A stretch of DNA of 64,000 nucleotides from an uncultured Collinsella sp. (GCA_900541645.1 UQKQ01000003.1:1-64000); one strand, 5' to 3'. Shown: positions 8,955-17,874, counted from the stretch's first letter. Notes: generated by a model not told the origin, from the letters alone. Numbers and translations: made by a program.

Positions 8955-11636
8955 ATGACGCAAAGCACGACAGATACCGCCGCCAGCACCGTCTCCGGCG
9001 CCGGCGCTGCCAGCTCATTCTCGGGCGGCACGGGAACCGAGGCAGAGTTCGGCTCGCTCGGCGCACTCTCCCCCACCTGGTGGGAGCCCGAGGACGGCAG
9101 CGAGCCCGAGCCGTGGCTCACGCCCGATCAGTCCTTCGAACGCTTCTTTGAATGGACGAGCGACCGCGGCATTGAGCTGTGGGACCACCAGGAAGAGGCC
9201 CTCATGGACCTGGCCGCCGGCGATCACGTCATCTTAGGCACGCCGACCGGCTCGGGTAAGTCGCTTGTCGCGCTGGGCATGCTCTTTATGGGCATGGCGC
9301 AGGGCAAGCGCTGTTATTACACGGCCCCCATCAAGGCCCTGGTCAGCGAAAAGTTTTTCGACCTGGTGCAGGTGCTCGGCCGCGATAACGTAGGCATGAT
9401 TACCGGCGACACGCATATCAACACCAAGGCACCCGTCATCTGCTGCACGGCAGAGATCCTTGCCAACGACGCACTGCGCGAGAGCGAAGATGCCGACGTG
9501 GGCTGCGTGGCCATGGACGAGTTCCACTACTTTGCCGACCCCGACCGCGGTTGGGCTTGGCAGGTGCCGCTGCTCACCCTGCCCCACACGCAATTCATGC
9601 TCATGAGCGCCACGCTCGGCGATGTCACTGCCATCGCCGCCTCACTCGAGGAACACACCGGTGCTACCTGCGACTTGGTCGTCGATGCCCCGCGCCCCGT
9701 GCCGCTGAGCTACGACTACGTGACGACCTCCCTCGAGGGCACGGTCGAGCTCGCCATGCGCCGCGGCGAGGCCCCGCTCTATATCGTGCACTTTAGCCAG
9801 GATGCCGCCCTTGCAACGGCACAGTCGCTCGCCAATTTTGGCATCGCCAGCAAGGAGCAGCGCGAGGCCATCAAAGAAGCGGCAAAGGGGACGAGCTTCT
9901 CCACGGCCTTTGGTAAGATTCTCAAACGCCTGCTTGGATGCGGCGTCGGCGTGCACCATGCCGGCATGTTGCCGCGCTATCGCCTGCTGGTGGAGCGCCT
10001 GGCGCAGCAGGGCCTGCTGCCCGTCATCTGCGGCACCGATACGCTCGGCGTCGGCATCAACGTACCCATCCACACCGTGGTACTCACCGCGCTCACCAAG
10101 TTCGACGGCTACAAGATGCGTCGCCTGCGCGCCCGCGAGTTCCATCAGATTGCCGGTCGCGCCGGCCGCTCGGGCTTCGATACCGAGGGCATGGTCATCG
10201 CCGAGGCCCCGGAGCACGAGATCGAGAACGCCAAACTCATGGCCAAGGCGGGCGACGACCCCAAGAAGCTCCGCAAGATTAAAAAGAAGAAGGCCCCCGA
10301 GGGCTTTGTCACCTGGAACAAGCAGACCTTTGAGCGCCTGATCGAGACGCAGCCCGAGACGCTCAAGCCGCGCCTTCGCATCACGCACTCCATGGTGATT
10401 AGCGTGGTCGAGCAGGGCGGCGATGCCCGAGTCCGCGTACACGACCTCATCGAGACGAGCTTGCAGACCCCCGAGGAAAAGGCCAAGCTCGAGGTTCGCG
10501 CCGACGAAATCTTCGCCACGCTCATCGATTCCGGCGTCGTCGTTCGCACCGAGGTGCCGCCCGCGCCCGACGCCCCGACTGACGCCGCGCCAGACATTGA
10601 CTATGCACTGACGGTCGATCTGCCCGAGGACTTTGCGCTCGATCAGCCGCTCTCGCCGTTCTTGCTTGCCGCGTTGGAGCTGCTCGATCCCGAGAGCGAG
10701 ACCTATACCATGGATCTGATCTCGATGGTCGAGGCAACGCTCGAGGACCCCAAGCAGGTGCTGCGCGCACAGGAGCGCGCTGCGCGCGACCGCGCGATGG
10801 CCGAAATGAAGGCTGACGGCGTCGAATATGAGGAACGCTTGGAGCGCATCCAGGATGTCACCTACGAAAAGCCGCTCGAGGATTTGCTCGATGCCGCCTT
10901 CGACAAGTACTGCCAGGAAGTACCTTGGGCCAACGACTACCAGCTCTCGCCCAAGAGCGTCCTGCGCGACATGTTGGAGAGCGCGAGCGACTTTAAGGGC
11001 TATATCCAAAAGCTCGGCATCGCCCGCTCCGAGGGCATTCTGCTGCGCTACCTAGCCGAGGCCTACCGCTCCCTCGATCGCACCGTGCCCATTGAGAAGC
11101 GCGATGAGCGCTTGCGCGACATCATTTCGTGGCTCGGCTTTGTGGTGCGCTCGGTCGACTCGAGCCTGGTGGACGAGTGGGAGAACGCCGGCAACCCGGC
11201 GGCCCTCGACGACGCGCCGCCGCAGGGCATCGACGAGGTCGTTGCGGACCGTCGCGGCTGCACGCTGCTGGTGCGCAACGCACTCTTCCGCCGCGTGACC
11301 CTTGCCGCCCGCGAGCACGTTCGCGACCTGGGCGAACTCGACGAGGACTGGGGCATGAGCGAGGTCCGCTGGCAAAAGGCGCTCGATGCCTACCATGAGC
11401 AGCACGAGGAAATCCTCACCGACGGAGATGCCCGCAGCGCCGCGATGTTTACCATCGACGGGAGCGACGAGAAGACCGATCACGTGTGGCACGTGCACCA
11501 GATTTTTGCCGACGAGGATGGCGACCACGACTTTGGCATCATGGGCGATGTCGACCTGGATGCCACGCAAGACGGCGGCGAGGTCATCTTCAAAAACTAC
11601 CGCGTCGGCTTTATCGAGGACCTGCTCGAGGACTAG
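8955..11636 (+). CDS. Ski2-like DExH helicase with DUF3516 C-terminal domain
   Basis: 893 residues. An Ala/Gly/Ser-rich N-terminus of about 45 residues precedes the helicase core: GTPTGSGKSLVALG (Walker A, about residue 97), TAPIKALVSEKFFDL, VAMDEFHYF (DExH Walker B), LMSATLGD, GVGVHHAGMLPRYR, GTDTLGVGINVP and QIAGRAGRSGFD (motif VI). After about residue 420 the charged region KLRKIKKKKAPEGF and a long acidic, alpha-helical part match DUF3516, known on actinobacterial Ski2/Mtr4-like helicases of uncertain substrate, probably RNA. It ends with an acidic SnoaL-like-length domain. The gene stands alone, bounded by the repeat upstream and a strong terminator downstream. Confidence 0.88.
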   Translation: MTQSTTDTAASTVSGAGAASSFSGGTGTEAEFGSLGALSPTWWEPEDGSEPEPWLTPDQSFERFFEWTSDRGIELWDHQEEALMDLAAGDHVILGTPTGSGKSLVALGMLFMGMAQGKRCYYTAPIKALVSEKFFDLVQVLGRDNVGMITGDTHINTKAPVICCTAEILANDALRESEDADVGCVAMDEFHYFADPDRGWAWQVPLLTLPHTQFMLMSATLGDVTAIAASLEEHTGATCDLVVDAPRPVPLSYDYVTTSLEGTVELAMRRGEAPLYIVHFSQDAALATAQSLANFGIASKEQREAIKEAAKGTSFSTAFGKILKRLLGCGVGVHHAGMLPRYRLLVERLAQQGLLPVICGTDTLGVGINVPIHTVVLTALTKFDGYKMRRLRAREFHQIAGRAGRSGFDTEGMVIAEAPEHEIENAKLMAKAGDDPKKLRKIKKKKAPEGFVTWNKQTFERLIETQPETLKPRLRITHSMVISVVEQGGDARVRVHDLIETSLQTPEEKAKLEVRADEIFATLIDSGVVVRTEVPPAPDAPTDAAPDIDYALTVDLPEDFALDQPLSPFLLAALELLDPESETYTMDLISMVEATLEDPKQVLRAQERAARDRAMAEMKADGVEYEERLERIQDVTYEKPLEDLLDAAFDKYCQEVPWANDYQLSPKSVLRDMLESASDFKGYIQKLGIARSEGILLRYLAEAYRSLDRTVPIEKRDERLRDIISWLGFVVRSVDSSLVDEWENAGNPAALDDAPPQGIDEVVADRRGCTLLVRNALFRRVTLAAREHVRDLGELDEDWGMSEVRWQKALDAYHEQHEEILTDGDARSAAMFTIDGSDEKTDHVWHVHQIFADEDGDHDFGIMGDVDLDATQDGGEVIFKNYRVGFIEDLLED

Positions 11637-11654
11637 CCGTACATACTGGAACGA

Positions 11655-11694
11655 AGCGGGGCCGTTGGCAATATCGCCAGCGGCCCCGCTTTTG
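11655..11694. terminator. bidirectional Rho-independent terminator
   Basis: AGCGGGGCCG...GGC / GCC...CGGCCCCGCT forms a strong stem, followed by TTTT on the plus strand. It separates the convergent helicase and DUF2130 genes. Confidence 0.85.
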
Positions 11695-11710
11695 CACTAT
11701 ACGCTATCCC

Positions 11711-13468
11711 CTACTCGGCATCCTCGACCTCATACGAATCCGCCTCGGCGGGCTCATCGTTTGCCCCTGTCGCAGCCCCGCGCGCCTCGTCAAACGCCGC
11801 CTTCATGGTCTTGTTGCCCCAGGTGAGCTTGCGAATGGTAAGATCGTCGGCCTTCTTGTTGGCTAGACGTAAATTGTTCTCGGAGGACAGCAATGCCTCC
11901 TTGGTTTTCTGCAGATGGCTAATCGTCTTGTCAATCTCCTCGATCGCCGTCTGGAACTTACGGCTCGCAAGCTCATAGTTGCGGCCGAAATCGTTCTTGA
12001 ACTTCTCCATCTTGGCCTCGAAGTTCGTGACGTCGATGTTCTGTTGCTTGTACTCCGCCAGCTCCTGCTTATAGCGCAGCGAACCCATGGCGGCGTTGCG
12101 CAGCAGCGTGATCATGGGAATGAAGAACTGCGGGCGGATCACGTACATCTTCTCATAGCGGTAACTCACGTCGACTATCCCTGCGTTATAGAGCTCGCTT
12201 TCGGGCTCGAGCAGTGTGCAGAGCACCGCGTACTCACAGCCTTTCTGGCGACGATCGTGATCGAGTTTCTTAAAGAAGTCCTCGTTTTTGTGCTTGGTCG
12301 CGGTCTCGTCGTTCTCGTTTTTCATCTCGAACATAATCGAAATGACCTCGTTACCGCTTGCGTCGCACTCGCGGAAGATAAAGTCGCCCTTGGTGCCCTC
12401 GGACGCATCGTTATCCTTCTCGAAGTACGCGTTAGGAAACGCCGTCATGCGCAGACGGTTAAACTCGGTCTCGCAGTGCTGCTCGAGCGACTCGCCCACC
12501 ATCTTGGTGGACAGGCGGACCTTCATGTCCTTAAGGCGCTCAATCTCTTCGTCCTTGTAGCGAATCAGGTCATCGCTCGCGCGCTTGGCCTGCGCAAGCT
12601 CGAGCTCGTGTGCCGCCTTGACCTGTTCCTCGCGAGAATCGCGCACCGCCAGCTCGCTCGTCAGTTTGGCACGCGCCTCATCGCGCTCTCGCTCCGCCGC
12701 GGCGACCGCCTCTGACAGGTTCATTTTTGCCATCAGTTCCTGCTCGCGCAGCTGGGCACGCAGGCCCTCGGCCTCTTGCTCGGACTGAGCCTTTGCGGCG
12801 GAAAACTTCTCTTGCACCTTCGCGCGATAGTCAGCAAACGCGCGCTCGGCCTCGCTGCGAGCGGCATCGAGCTCACGCTGCGACTCTGCCGCGGCAGCGG
12901 CAAGCGCCATCTCCTGGGCCTTGTCCGCCGCGGCAAGCCTGGCCTGCAGCTCGGCAATCTGAGCGTCGCGTGCAGCTAAATCGTTTTGAGCAGCGTTGCG
13001 CGCCGCCGACTCGGCAAGCTTTGCTTCGTCATCTTTGCGCCCAAGCTGCGCACGCAGGCTATCAATCTCACGCTGGAGTTCGGCATTCTCTTTTTGAGCA
13101 TTGGCTCGTGCCTCAACCGCCGCGCGCTGGCTTGCACTCTCGCGCTCTGCGGCAGCGCCCTCGAGCTTAGCGCGCAGCTCGGCAAGCTCAGCATCGCGCT
13201 TGGCAACCTCTTGCGCCAGTTTCTGATCCGCAGTGTTCTTCTGCTCGACAAGCTGAGCGTCGCGTTGAGACTCCGCCTCCTGCAGGGCAGACGCCGAACG
13301 CGAACGCTCAAGCTCCAGCGCCTGCTCGCCCTCGCGTCGAGCCGCCGCTACGCGCTCATCAAGATCGCGCGAGAACTCGGCATCGCGCACTTGCTTGACG
13401 ATATCCGCATAGCCGGACGCATCGACCTTAAAAACTTCGCCGCAATGCGGGCACTTGATCTCGTTCAT
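11711..13468 (-). CDS. DUF2130 coiled-coil protein
   Basis: 585 residues. An N-terminal single zinc-knuckle-like CPHCGEVFKV is followed by a very long Ala/Glu/Arg/Gln-rich coiled coil (about residues 25-320), then a compact C-terminal domain with RLSTKMVGESLEQHCETEFN, KGDFIFRECD, ISIMFEMKNENDETATKHKNEDFFKKLD, KGCEYAVLCTLLEPESELY and YVIRPQFFIPMITLLRNAA, the recognisable core of DUF2130. This core resembles a nuclease-like fold (conserved Asp, Glu and Lys in the FIF and FEMKNE segments), so a DNA-processing role is plausible but unproven. Monocistronic, ending at the terminator at 11655. Confidence 0.85.
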   Translation of the reverse strand: MNEIKCPHCGEVFKVDASGYADIVKQVRDAEFSRDLDERVAAARREGEQALELERSRSASALQEAESQRDAQLVEQKNTADQKLAQEVAKRDAELAELRAKLEGAAAERESASQRAAVEARANAQKENAELQREIDSLRAQLGRKDDEAKLAESAARNAAQNDLAARDAQIAELQARLAAADKAQEMALAAAAAESQRELDAARSEAERAFADYRAKVQEKFSAAKAQSEQEAEGLRAQLREQELMAKMNLSEAVAAAERERDEARAKLTSELAVRDSREEQVKAAHELELAQAKRASDDLIRYKDEEIERLKDMKVRLSTKMVGESLEQHCETEFNRLRMTAFPNAYFEKDNDASEGTKGDFIFRECDASGNEVISIMFEMKNENDETATKHKNEDFFKKLDHDRRQKGCEYAVLCTLLEPESELYNAGIVDVSYRYEKMYVIRPQFFIPMITLLRNAAMGSLRYKQELAEYKQQNIDVTNFEAKMEKFKNDFGRNYELASRKFQTAIEEIDKTISHLQKTKEALLSSENNLRLANKKADDLTIRKLTWGNKTMKAAFDEARGAATGANDEPAEADSYEVEDAE

Positions 13469-13525
13469 AGCAGCTCCTCGATGGACGCAAATTTCAACCG
13501 CCTACACTCTACCGCGCCACGCGGA

Positions 13526-13560
13526 CAAAAAAGGCGCCGCCGCCATAATGGCAACGGCGC
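13526..13560 (-). terminator. Rho-independent terminator of the metallophosphoesterase gene
   Basis: On the minus strand GGCGCCG...CGGCGCC forms a stem followed by six T. It lies between the metallophosphoesterase stop and the start of the DUF2130 gene. Confidence 0.75.
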
Positions 13561-13562
13561 CA

Positions 13563-13601
13563 GAACCACCACAAAGGTGCCTGTCCCCTTTGTGGTGGTT
13601 C
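13563..13601. repeat. palindrome with TGTCCC core (family member 1)
   Basis: A perfect 14-base stem, GAACCACCACAAAG with CTTTGTGGTGGTTC, encloses GTGCCTGTCCC. The same AACCACCAC(A/G)AAGGTGCC design recurs as the hairpin at 54017. It immediately follows the metallophosphoesterase stop at 13607 (minus strand) and precedes its terminator. Confidence 0.75.
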
Positions 13602-13606
13602 GAGAA

Positions 13607-14152
13607 TTACAGTCCAAAGAAGCCCAGGATTTGATCGCGGCTTACGGGTCTGTAGTCGTTGGCATCAAGGCCAACGTCATAGCGCAGGATCGGGCGCTCG
13701 CGATCGCGGTTGCGTGCGTTGGTGCGGTCACCCCTGCTGTGGATATGCCCATGCAGCATAATGGCGCCACGTGCCTTGCCGTTCCAGCTGAGCATGGGGT
13801 AGTGGCTCATAACCAGACGATGGCCCTTGGCATAGCCGGGAGCAATCTCCAGGTAATCGCGCACGTCTTCCCAAATTTGCGGGGCGTCGGAATCTTCCCA
13901 GTCGCCGTCATGGTTACCGCGGATGAGCGTCGCATTCTTGCATTCGATACGCTCGCGCAGGCGCACCGCCTCCGCCATGGGCAAGCGATACGTAAAGTCT
14001 CCCAGGATATAGAGGCGGTCGTCCGCAGCCACGCACTCATTGATGGCATCGATGACCTTGCGGTTCATCTCCTCGACCGAATCAAACGGTCGATCCATGT
14101 CGTGCAAGATATTCGTATCGCCCAGGTGCAGGTCGGCGGTAAACCACATCAT
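13607..14152 (-). CDS. calcineurin-like metallophosphoesterase
   Basis: 181 residues with the metallophosphoesterase signature in order: FTADLHLGDTNIL (DxH), LYILGDFTYRL (GD), LIRGNHDGDW (GNHD), LVMSHYPMLSW (H) and MLHGHIHSRGD (GHxH). These supply the two-metal site of small cytoplasmic phosphodiesterases of the YfcE/LigD-like group. The substrate cannot be told. It is the last gene of a minus-strand group with the HIRAN protein and the acidic small protein. Confidence 0.88.
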   Translation of the reverse strand: MMWFTADLHLGDTNILHDMDRPFDSVEEMNRKVIDAINECVAADDRLYILGDFTYRLPMAEAVRLRERIECKNATLIRGNHDGDWEDSDAPQIWEDVRDYLEIAPGYAKGHRLVMSHYPMLSWNGKARGAIMLHGHIHSRGDRTNARNRDRERPILRYDVGLDANDYRPVSRDQILGFFGL

Positions 14153-14218
14153 CGTCTATGCCCTCATTTCGCAATGCATCCAACTCGTGCTAAGTATACA
14201 GACACAGCGATGCGGCGG

Positions 14219-14398
14219 TTAGCCAAAGAGCCCGCCGAACAGTCCGCGGCGGCGCTTGTCTTGCTTTTTCGAAGCGTCACCCTGGGCGTTCTTGCCCTGC
14301 CGCTTCTTACGATCCCGCTCCAACTCATCGTCATCGAGTAGCGTATCCCACTCAAACGGATCGTCTGTCAGATCGAACAGGTCATCGTCATCAAACAT
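14219..14398 (-). CDS. small acidic-to-basic protein, unknown
   Basis: A 59-residue frame preceded by GGGAG six bases before its ATG, lying 18 bases after the HIRAN gene stop. The N-terminal half is very acidic (MFDDDDLFDLTDDPFEWD), the middle basic (ERDRKKRQGKN, KKQDKRRR), and the end is a hydrophobic glycine repeat, GLFGGLFG. No family recognised. Tight spacing, a good ribosome site and the segregated charge pattern argue that it is a real gene; the tail could insert in a membrane or bind a partner. Confidence 0.6.
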   Translation of the reverse strand: MFDDDDLFDLTDDPFEWDTLLDDDELERDRKKRQGKNAQGDASKKQDKRRRGLFGGLFG

Positions 14399-14416
14399 GG
14401 CAGTCTCCCATACCGA

Positions 14417-14743
14417 TTAGCGAGCATCCACCACATAGAGCCCAACGCGCACCTGATGCCACGGGCTGCGCTCGGGGGCAACCTGTTGCACGCGGGCCTC
14501 AAATACGTCCTCGTGGCCGTAATACATCATCAAGGACAGTGGGCCAACCTCGTTTCCCGGAACGTAGCCAAGTTTGGTCTTGCCATAGTAGATCGCAACT
14601 GCCTCGGGGTCATGGGGATTATCGCGCTCGGCACACAGCGTCAGTTTATCGCCCGCTTTAAGATCGCCCAAGACCAAGGCGCCATCGGTATACTGAAATC
14701 CTGCAATGTGAAATGACAGAAGAACACGCGAAGGCTCGTACAT
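14417..14743 (-). CDS. HIRAN-domain protein
   Basis: 108 residues forming essentially a single HIRAN domain: SFHIAGFQYTDGALVLGDLK, then LKAGDKLTLCAERDNPHDPE followed by AVAIYY and KLGYVPGNEV. HIRAN domains bind single-stranded or 3' DNA ends in eukaryotic HLTF; bacterial stand-alone versions are thought to act with repair or stress proteins. AGAGGAG precedes the ATG. It is the first gene of a probable operon with the acidic 59-residue protein and perhaps the metallophosphoesterase. Confidence 0.8.
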   Translation of the reverse strand: MYEPSRVLLSFHIAGFQYTDGALVLGDLKAGDKLTLCAERDNPHDPEAVAIYYGKTKLGYVPGNEVGPLSLMMYYGHEDVFEARVQQVAPERSPWHQVRVGLYVVDAR

Positions 14744-14979
14744 AGCAGCTCCTCTAACGGCCGGATAAACCGGTGTGTAACCTTATTGAGAAGTCTACGG
14801 TCCCGTGCGGACACAAATACATCCTGTCTGCGTCCTTCAATCGTTTGCCTCAACGCTTGCGCGACAGAACGCTTGCAGATAAGATAGGAACACGGATGGC
14901 ACCCGTTGCCGCGGGTCTTGCCAACTCCGATACACGTTTTCATCGTGAGAAGTGGCCGTCTTCGCTTACGCGGGGGCGG
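14744..14979. other. non-coding stretch between the HIRAN gene and a small peptide gene
   Basis: No convincing gene. A 100-codon minus-strand frame (14641-14943) overlaps the HIRAN gene in another frame and has no plausible ribosome site. The gap probably holds the HIRAN promoter and the 3' region of the small peptide transcript. Confidence 0.4.
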
Positions 14980-15063
14980 CTATTTCATTCGGCCGATAAA
15001 CAGACCGAGTTCGATAGCCGCAATCAACAACGCCAATAACGAAATAACATCGCTTACGTTCAT
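14980..15063 (-). CDS. 27-residue hydrophobic peptide, type I toxin / holin-like candidate
   Basis: Frame MNVSDVISLLALLIAAIELG then LFIGRMK: one hydrophobic helix with a positive end. An AGAAGGGA site lies upstream of the ATG. The stop is followed by GCCGCCCCCGCGT...GACGGCC. Small peptides with this layout and a following CCGCCC repeat are annotated in Firmicutes as putative holin-like or Fst/TxpA-type toxins. I could not identify an antisense antitoxin RNA with confidence. It could also be a membrane microprotein with another role. Confidence 0.45.
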   Translation of the reverse strand: MNVSDVISLLALLIAAIELGLFIGRMK

Positions 15064-15126
15064 ACCAAATCCCTTCTAAAGGGAGTTGGCCCATCCGTGC
15101 TCCATAACAGTAGTCTAACGCAAAAT

Positions 15127-15160
15127 GCAGGTAATAGGAACACTTGTTCGTATTACCTGC
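15127..15160. terminator. hairpin downstream of the aldehyde dehydrogenase gene
   Basis: GCAGGTAATA pairs with TATTACCTGC, with an inner GAAC/GTTC stem. It lies just after the dehydrogenase stop (minus strand). The plus strand continues GCCCTTTTCT, so it may act in both directions. Confidence 0.6.
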
Positions 15161-15168
15161 GCCCTTTT

Positions 15169-16548
15169 CTAATGCACAAACATGCGCACGAACTTGTGCT
15201 TCCAGCTTGCGTAAGGAGCATAGCGGAATGGCACGTCCAGCCACGTTGCCTTGTTCACGATGCTCTTCTTGTGGCTAAACGTATCGAAGCTCTCGCGTCC
15301 ATGGTACTGCCCCATACCGCTCGCACCCATGCCACCAAAGCCCATATGGCTCGTAGCCAAGTGCATAATCGTGTCGTTGACGCAGCCGCCGCCAAAGGGC
15401 ACGTAACGCACAAAGCGCTGCTGAACTGCGCGATCCTGGCTAAAGATATACAGAGCCAGCGGCGTCGGACGATCCGTAATAAACGTCTCGGCCTCGTCTA
15501 GGCTCTCAAACGTCAGCACCGGCAAGATGGGGCCGAAAATCTCCTCCTGCATCACGGCGTCATCGGGGGTCACGCCGTCCAAAATCGTCGGCTCAATCTT
15601 GAGCGATGACTCGCGCGCCGTGCCTCCAAGCACAACCTTATCGGGATCGATCAGCCCACGCACGCGCGCAAAATGCTTGGCGTTGACGATATGCCCATAA
15701 TCCTCGTTATCGAGCGGATGCTCGCCAAACATACGGCGGGCCTCTTCCCTGATGAGGTCCAGCAGCTCGTCGTGCACGCGCGCATCGACCAGCAGGTAGT
15801 CGGGCGCCACGCAGGTCTGCCCCACGTTGAGCCATTTACCAAAGGCGATACGCCGCGCCGCAACCTTCAAGTTTGCCGTCGCATCCACGATGCAGGGGCT
15901 CTTTCCGCCCAGCTCAAGCGTCACGGGCGTAAGGTTTTTACTTGCGCGCTCCATGACGAGTTTGCCGACCGGAACGCTACCGGTAAAGAAGATCTTGTCC
16001 CAGCACTCATCGAGCAGCGCTTCGTTTTCGGCGCGCCCGCCCTCGACAACCGTCACCAGGCACGGATCAAATGCCTCTTCACAGATTTGCTTGAGCACCG
16101 CGCTCGATGCCGGAGCATAGGCACTCGGCTTGATGACCACGGTATTGCCCGCGGCAAGGGCGCCGGCGAGCGGCTCGAGTGTTAGCAAAAACGGGTAGTT
16201 CCACGGAGCCATGATGAGTGTGACGCCATAGGGCACGGCTTGCGTTTTGCACACGCTCACGGCGTTAGCGAGATCGCACGGACGCAGGCGCGGACGACTC
16301 CATCGAGCCACGTGAGCGATCTGATGTCGAATCTCGGAAAGCGACGTACCAATCTCGCACATATAGGCCTCGTCATGCGACTTCCCCAAATCGGTCTTGA
16401 GCGCATGGGCGATATCGGCCTCGTGGGCCCGCACCGCATCGCGTAAACTCACGAGCGCGCGACGTCGAGCATCGACATCAAACGTGGCGTGCGTCTTAAA
16501 GTAGGCGCGCTGATCGCCGACGATGCGCGCAATTTCCTCGGTGTTCAT
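15169..16548 (-). CDS. NAD(P)-dependent aldehyde dehydrogenase
   Basis: Oxidises an aldehyde to the acid (class 3-like, short form). 459 residues with the full set of family motifs: MAPWNYPFLLTLEPLAGALA, VIKPSAYAPA (cofactor Lys), FFTGSVPVGK, VTLELGGKSPCIV (general base Glu) and NVGQTCVAPDYLL (catalytic Cys), then EEIFGPILPV. The C-terminus carries hydrophobic residues as in membrane-associating short aldehyde dehydrogenases. It is 8 bases downstream of the iron-dependent alcohol dehydrogenase gene in the same orientation, so the pair probably interconverts an alcohol and acid through an aldehyde. Confidence 0.9.
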   Translation of the reverse strand: MNTEEIARIVGDQRAYFKTHATFDVDARRRALVSLRDAVRAHEADIAHALKTDLGKSHDEAYMCEIGTSLSEIRHQIAHVARWSRPRLRPCDLANAVSVCKTQAVPYGVTLIMAPWNYPFLLTLEPLAGALAAGNTVVIKPSAYAPASSAVLKQICEEAFDPCLVTVVEGGRAENEALLDECWDKIFFTGSVPVGKLVMERASKNLTPVTLELGGKSPCIVDATANLKVAARRIAFGKWLNVGQTCVAPDYLLVDARVHDELLDLIREEARRMFGEHPLDNEDYGHIVNAKHFARVRGLIDPDKVVLGGTARESSLKIEPTILDGVTPDDAVMQEEIFGPILPVLTFESLDEAETFITDRPTPLALYIFSQDRAVQQRFVRYVPFGGGCVNDTIMHLATSHMGFGGMGASGMGQYHGRESFDTFSHKKSIVNKATWLDVPFRYAPYASWKHKFVRMFVH

Positions 16549-16556
16549 GGACCCTC

Positions 16557-17777
16557 CTAATTCTCGTCCTCAAACATACCACCTGCAACGACTTCGTACA
16601 TATGCTCGAGCTCCAAGCGGTCCATTAGAAGCGGAACGGGGTATAGCGGATTGGCCTCGGCATCGGCATGCGCCGCCATCTCGGGAATGTCAGAGTGGCG
16701 AATGCCCAAAACATATTTGGGGATTCCCAGGGCCTCGTTCATGCGGTCGACCCAATCGATAAAGGCCTCGGCCGCAAGACTATCCTGCGCGGTAGCCGGC
16801 GCAATGCCCGCCATGTGAGCAAGATCGGCAAGCTTGGGGGCGGCGGCGTCACCATAAGCGCGAAGCATGTGCGGCAGGATGATCGCGTTGGCCAAACCGT
16901 GCGGAATTCCGTATCGGCCGCCCAAACTGTGCGCGATGGCATGCACATATCCGACATAGGAGCGGGTAAACGCAACGCCCGCCTTATACGCCGCCAAAAG
17001 CATATTGCGACGAGCGCACATGTCGTCACCATGCTCATAGGCCTCGAGCAAATTGTCGTGGATAAGCTGCACCGCCTGTCGCGCCATCTTGCGCGTATAG
17101 GGCGTGGTGCTTCGCCCGATAAAGGCCTCAACGGCATGCGTCAGGGCGTCCATGCCCGTCTGCCCCGTAATGGAAGCGGGCAAGCCGCACGTAAACTCGG
17201 GGTCGTGGACTGCAAAACGCGGGATGAGCACAAAGTCGTTAATGGGGTATTTGTAGTGCGTCCCGTCATCGGTAATTACCGCCGCAAGCGTGGCTTCGCT
17301 TCCCGTACCGGCGGTAGTGGGAACCGCAATAAGCAGCGGCAGGAGACGATGAATCCGCAGTAGGCCGCGCATCTTGTTGATGGGCTTGTTTGGCTGCGCA
17401 ATGCGTGCGCCCACGCCCTTGGCACAGTCCATGGCCGAGCCACCGCCAAAGCCGATAATGGCCTGGCAGGCGCTCTCTCGATACAGGGACGCCGCTTCTT
17501 CCACGTTTGAAACCGTGGGGTTTGCACGCGTTTCGGCATAGACCGTAACGCCAATCCCCTGAGCCGTAAGCGCACGCTCGAGTGATGCCGTGAGCCCCAA
17601 ACGTGCAATACCAGGATCCGTCACGATAAGGACCTTCTGGATCGAGCGCTTTTGAAGCACCGCGGGCACATCCTCGGCATGCTCTAAAATGCGCGGCTCG
17701 GTATAGGGCAGGATCGGCAATGCAATGCGAAAAACCGTCTGATATGTTCGGCACCAGGCACGACGGGCTAGATGCAT
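16557..17777 (-). CDS. iron-containing (group III) alcohol dehydrogenase
   Basis: 406 residues of the Fe-ADH family, which reduces aldehydes or oxidises alcohols with NAD(P)H. VTDPGIARLGL opens the Rossmann-like part; GFGGGSAMDCAKG binds the pyrophosphate; VPTTAGTGSEAT follows; the metal ligands are in GMDALTHAVEAFI and HAIAHSLGGRYGIPHGLANA. AAGGAG precedes the ATG. The aldehyde dehydrogenase gene follows after 8 bases. Two GTTGAT-ATCAAC-like sites lie upstream (17797-17874) and could bind a regulator. Confidence 0.9.
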   Translation of the reverse strand: MHLARRAWCRTYQTVFRIALPILPYTEPRILEHAEDVPAVLQKRSIQKVLIVTDPGIARLGLTASLERALTAQGIGVTVYAETRANPTVSNVEEAASLYRESACQAIIGFGGGSAMDCAKGVGARIAQPNKPINKMRGLLRIHRLLPLLIAVPTTAGTGSEATLAAVITDDGTHYKYPINDFVLIPRFAVHDPEFTCGLPASITGQTGMDALTHAVEAFIGRSTTPYTRKMARQAVQLIHDNLLEAYEHGDDMCARRNMLLAAYKAGVAFTRSYVGYVHAIAHSLGGRYGIPHGLANAIILPHMLRAYGDAAAPKLADLAHMAGIAPATAQDSLAAEAFIDWVDRMNEALGIPKYVLGIRHSDIPEMAAHADAEANPLYPVPLLMDRLELEHMYEVVAGGMFEDEN

Positions 17778-17796
17778 AAAGGAAACTCCTTCATTT

Positions 17797-17874
17797 GTTG
17801 ATAGGTCAACATTTGCTCGCCCGATTGTACTCAGCGGCGGTCAAAGACGGCCTGCCAATCGTTAATCAATCAAC
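17797..17874. promoter_or_regulatory. paired palindromic operator-like sites
   Basis: GTTGATAGGTCAAC (17797-17810) and GTTAATCAATCAAC (17861-17874) are two related inverted repeats about 64 bases apart, upstream of the alcohol dehydrogenase start. Spacing is near six helical turns, which would suit a dimeric repressor binding both. No cognate regulator gene is adjacent. Confidence 0.4.

Noticed and set aside
9642..11009. 455-residue minus-strand frame inside the DUF3516 helicase gene
   Set aside because: Entirely antisense to conserved helicase motifs, no ribosome site or family match.
12986..14341. 451-residue plus-strand frame over the DUF2130 and metallophosphoesterase genes
   Set aside because: Crosses a terminator and the ends of two real genes on the other strand.
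14641..14943. 100-residue minus-strand frame between the HIRAN gene and the small peptide gene
   Set aside because: Overlaps the HIRAN gene in another frame, lacks a ribosome site and shows no family resemblance.
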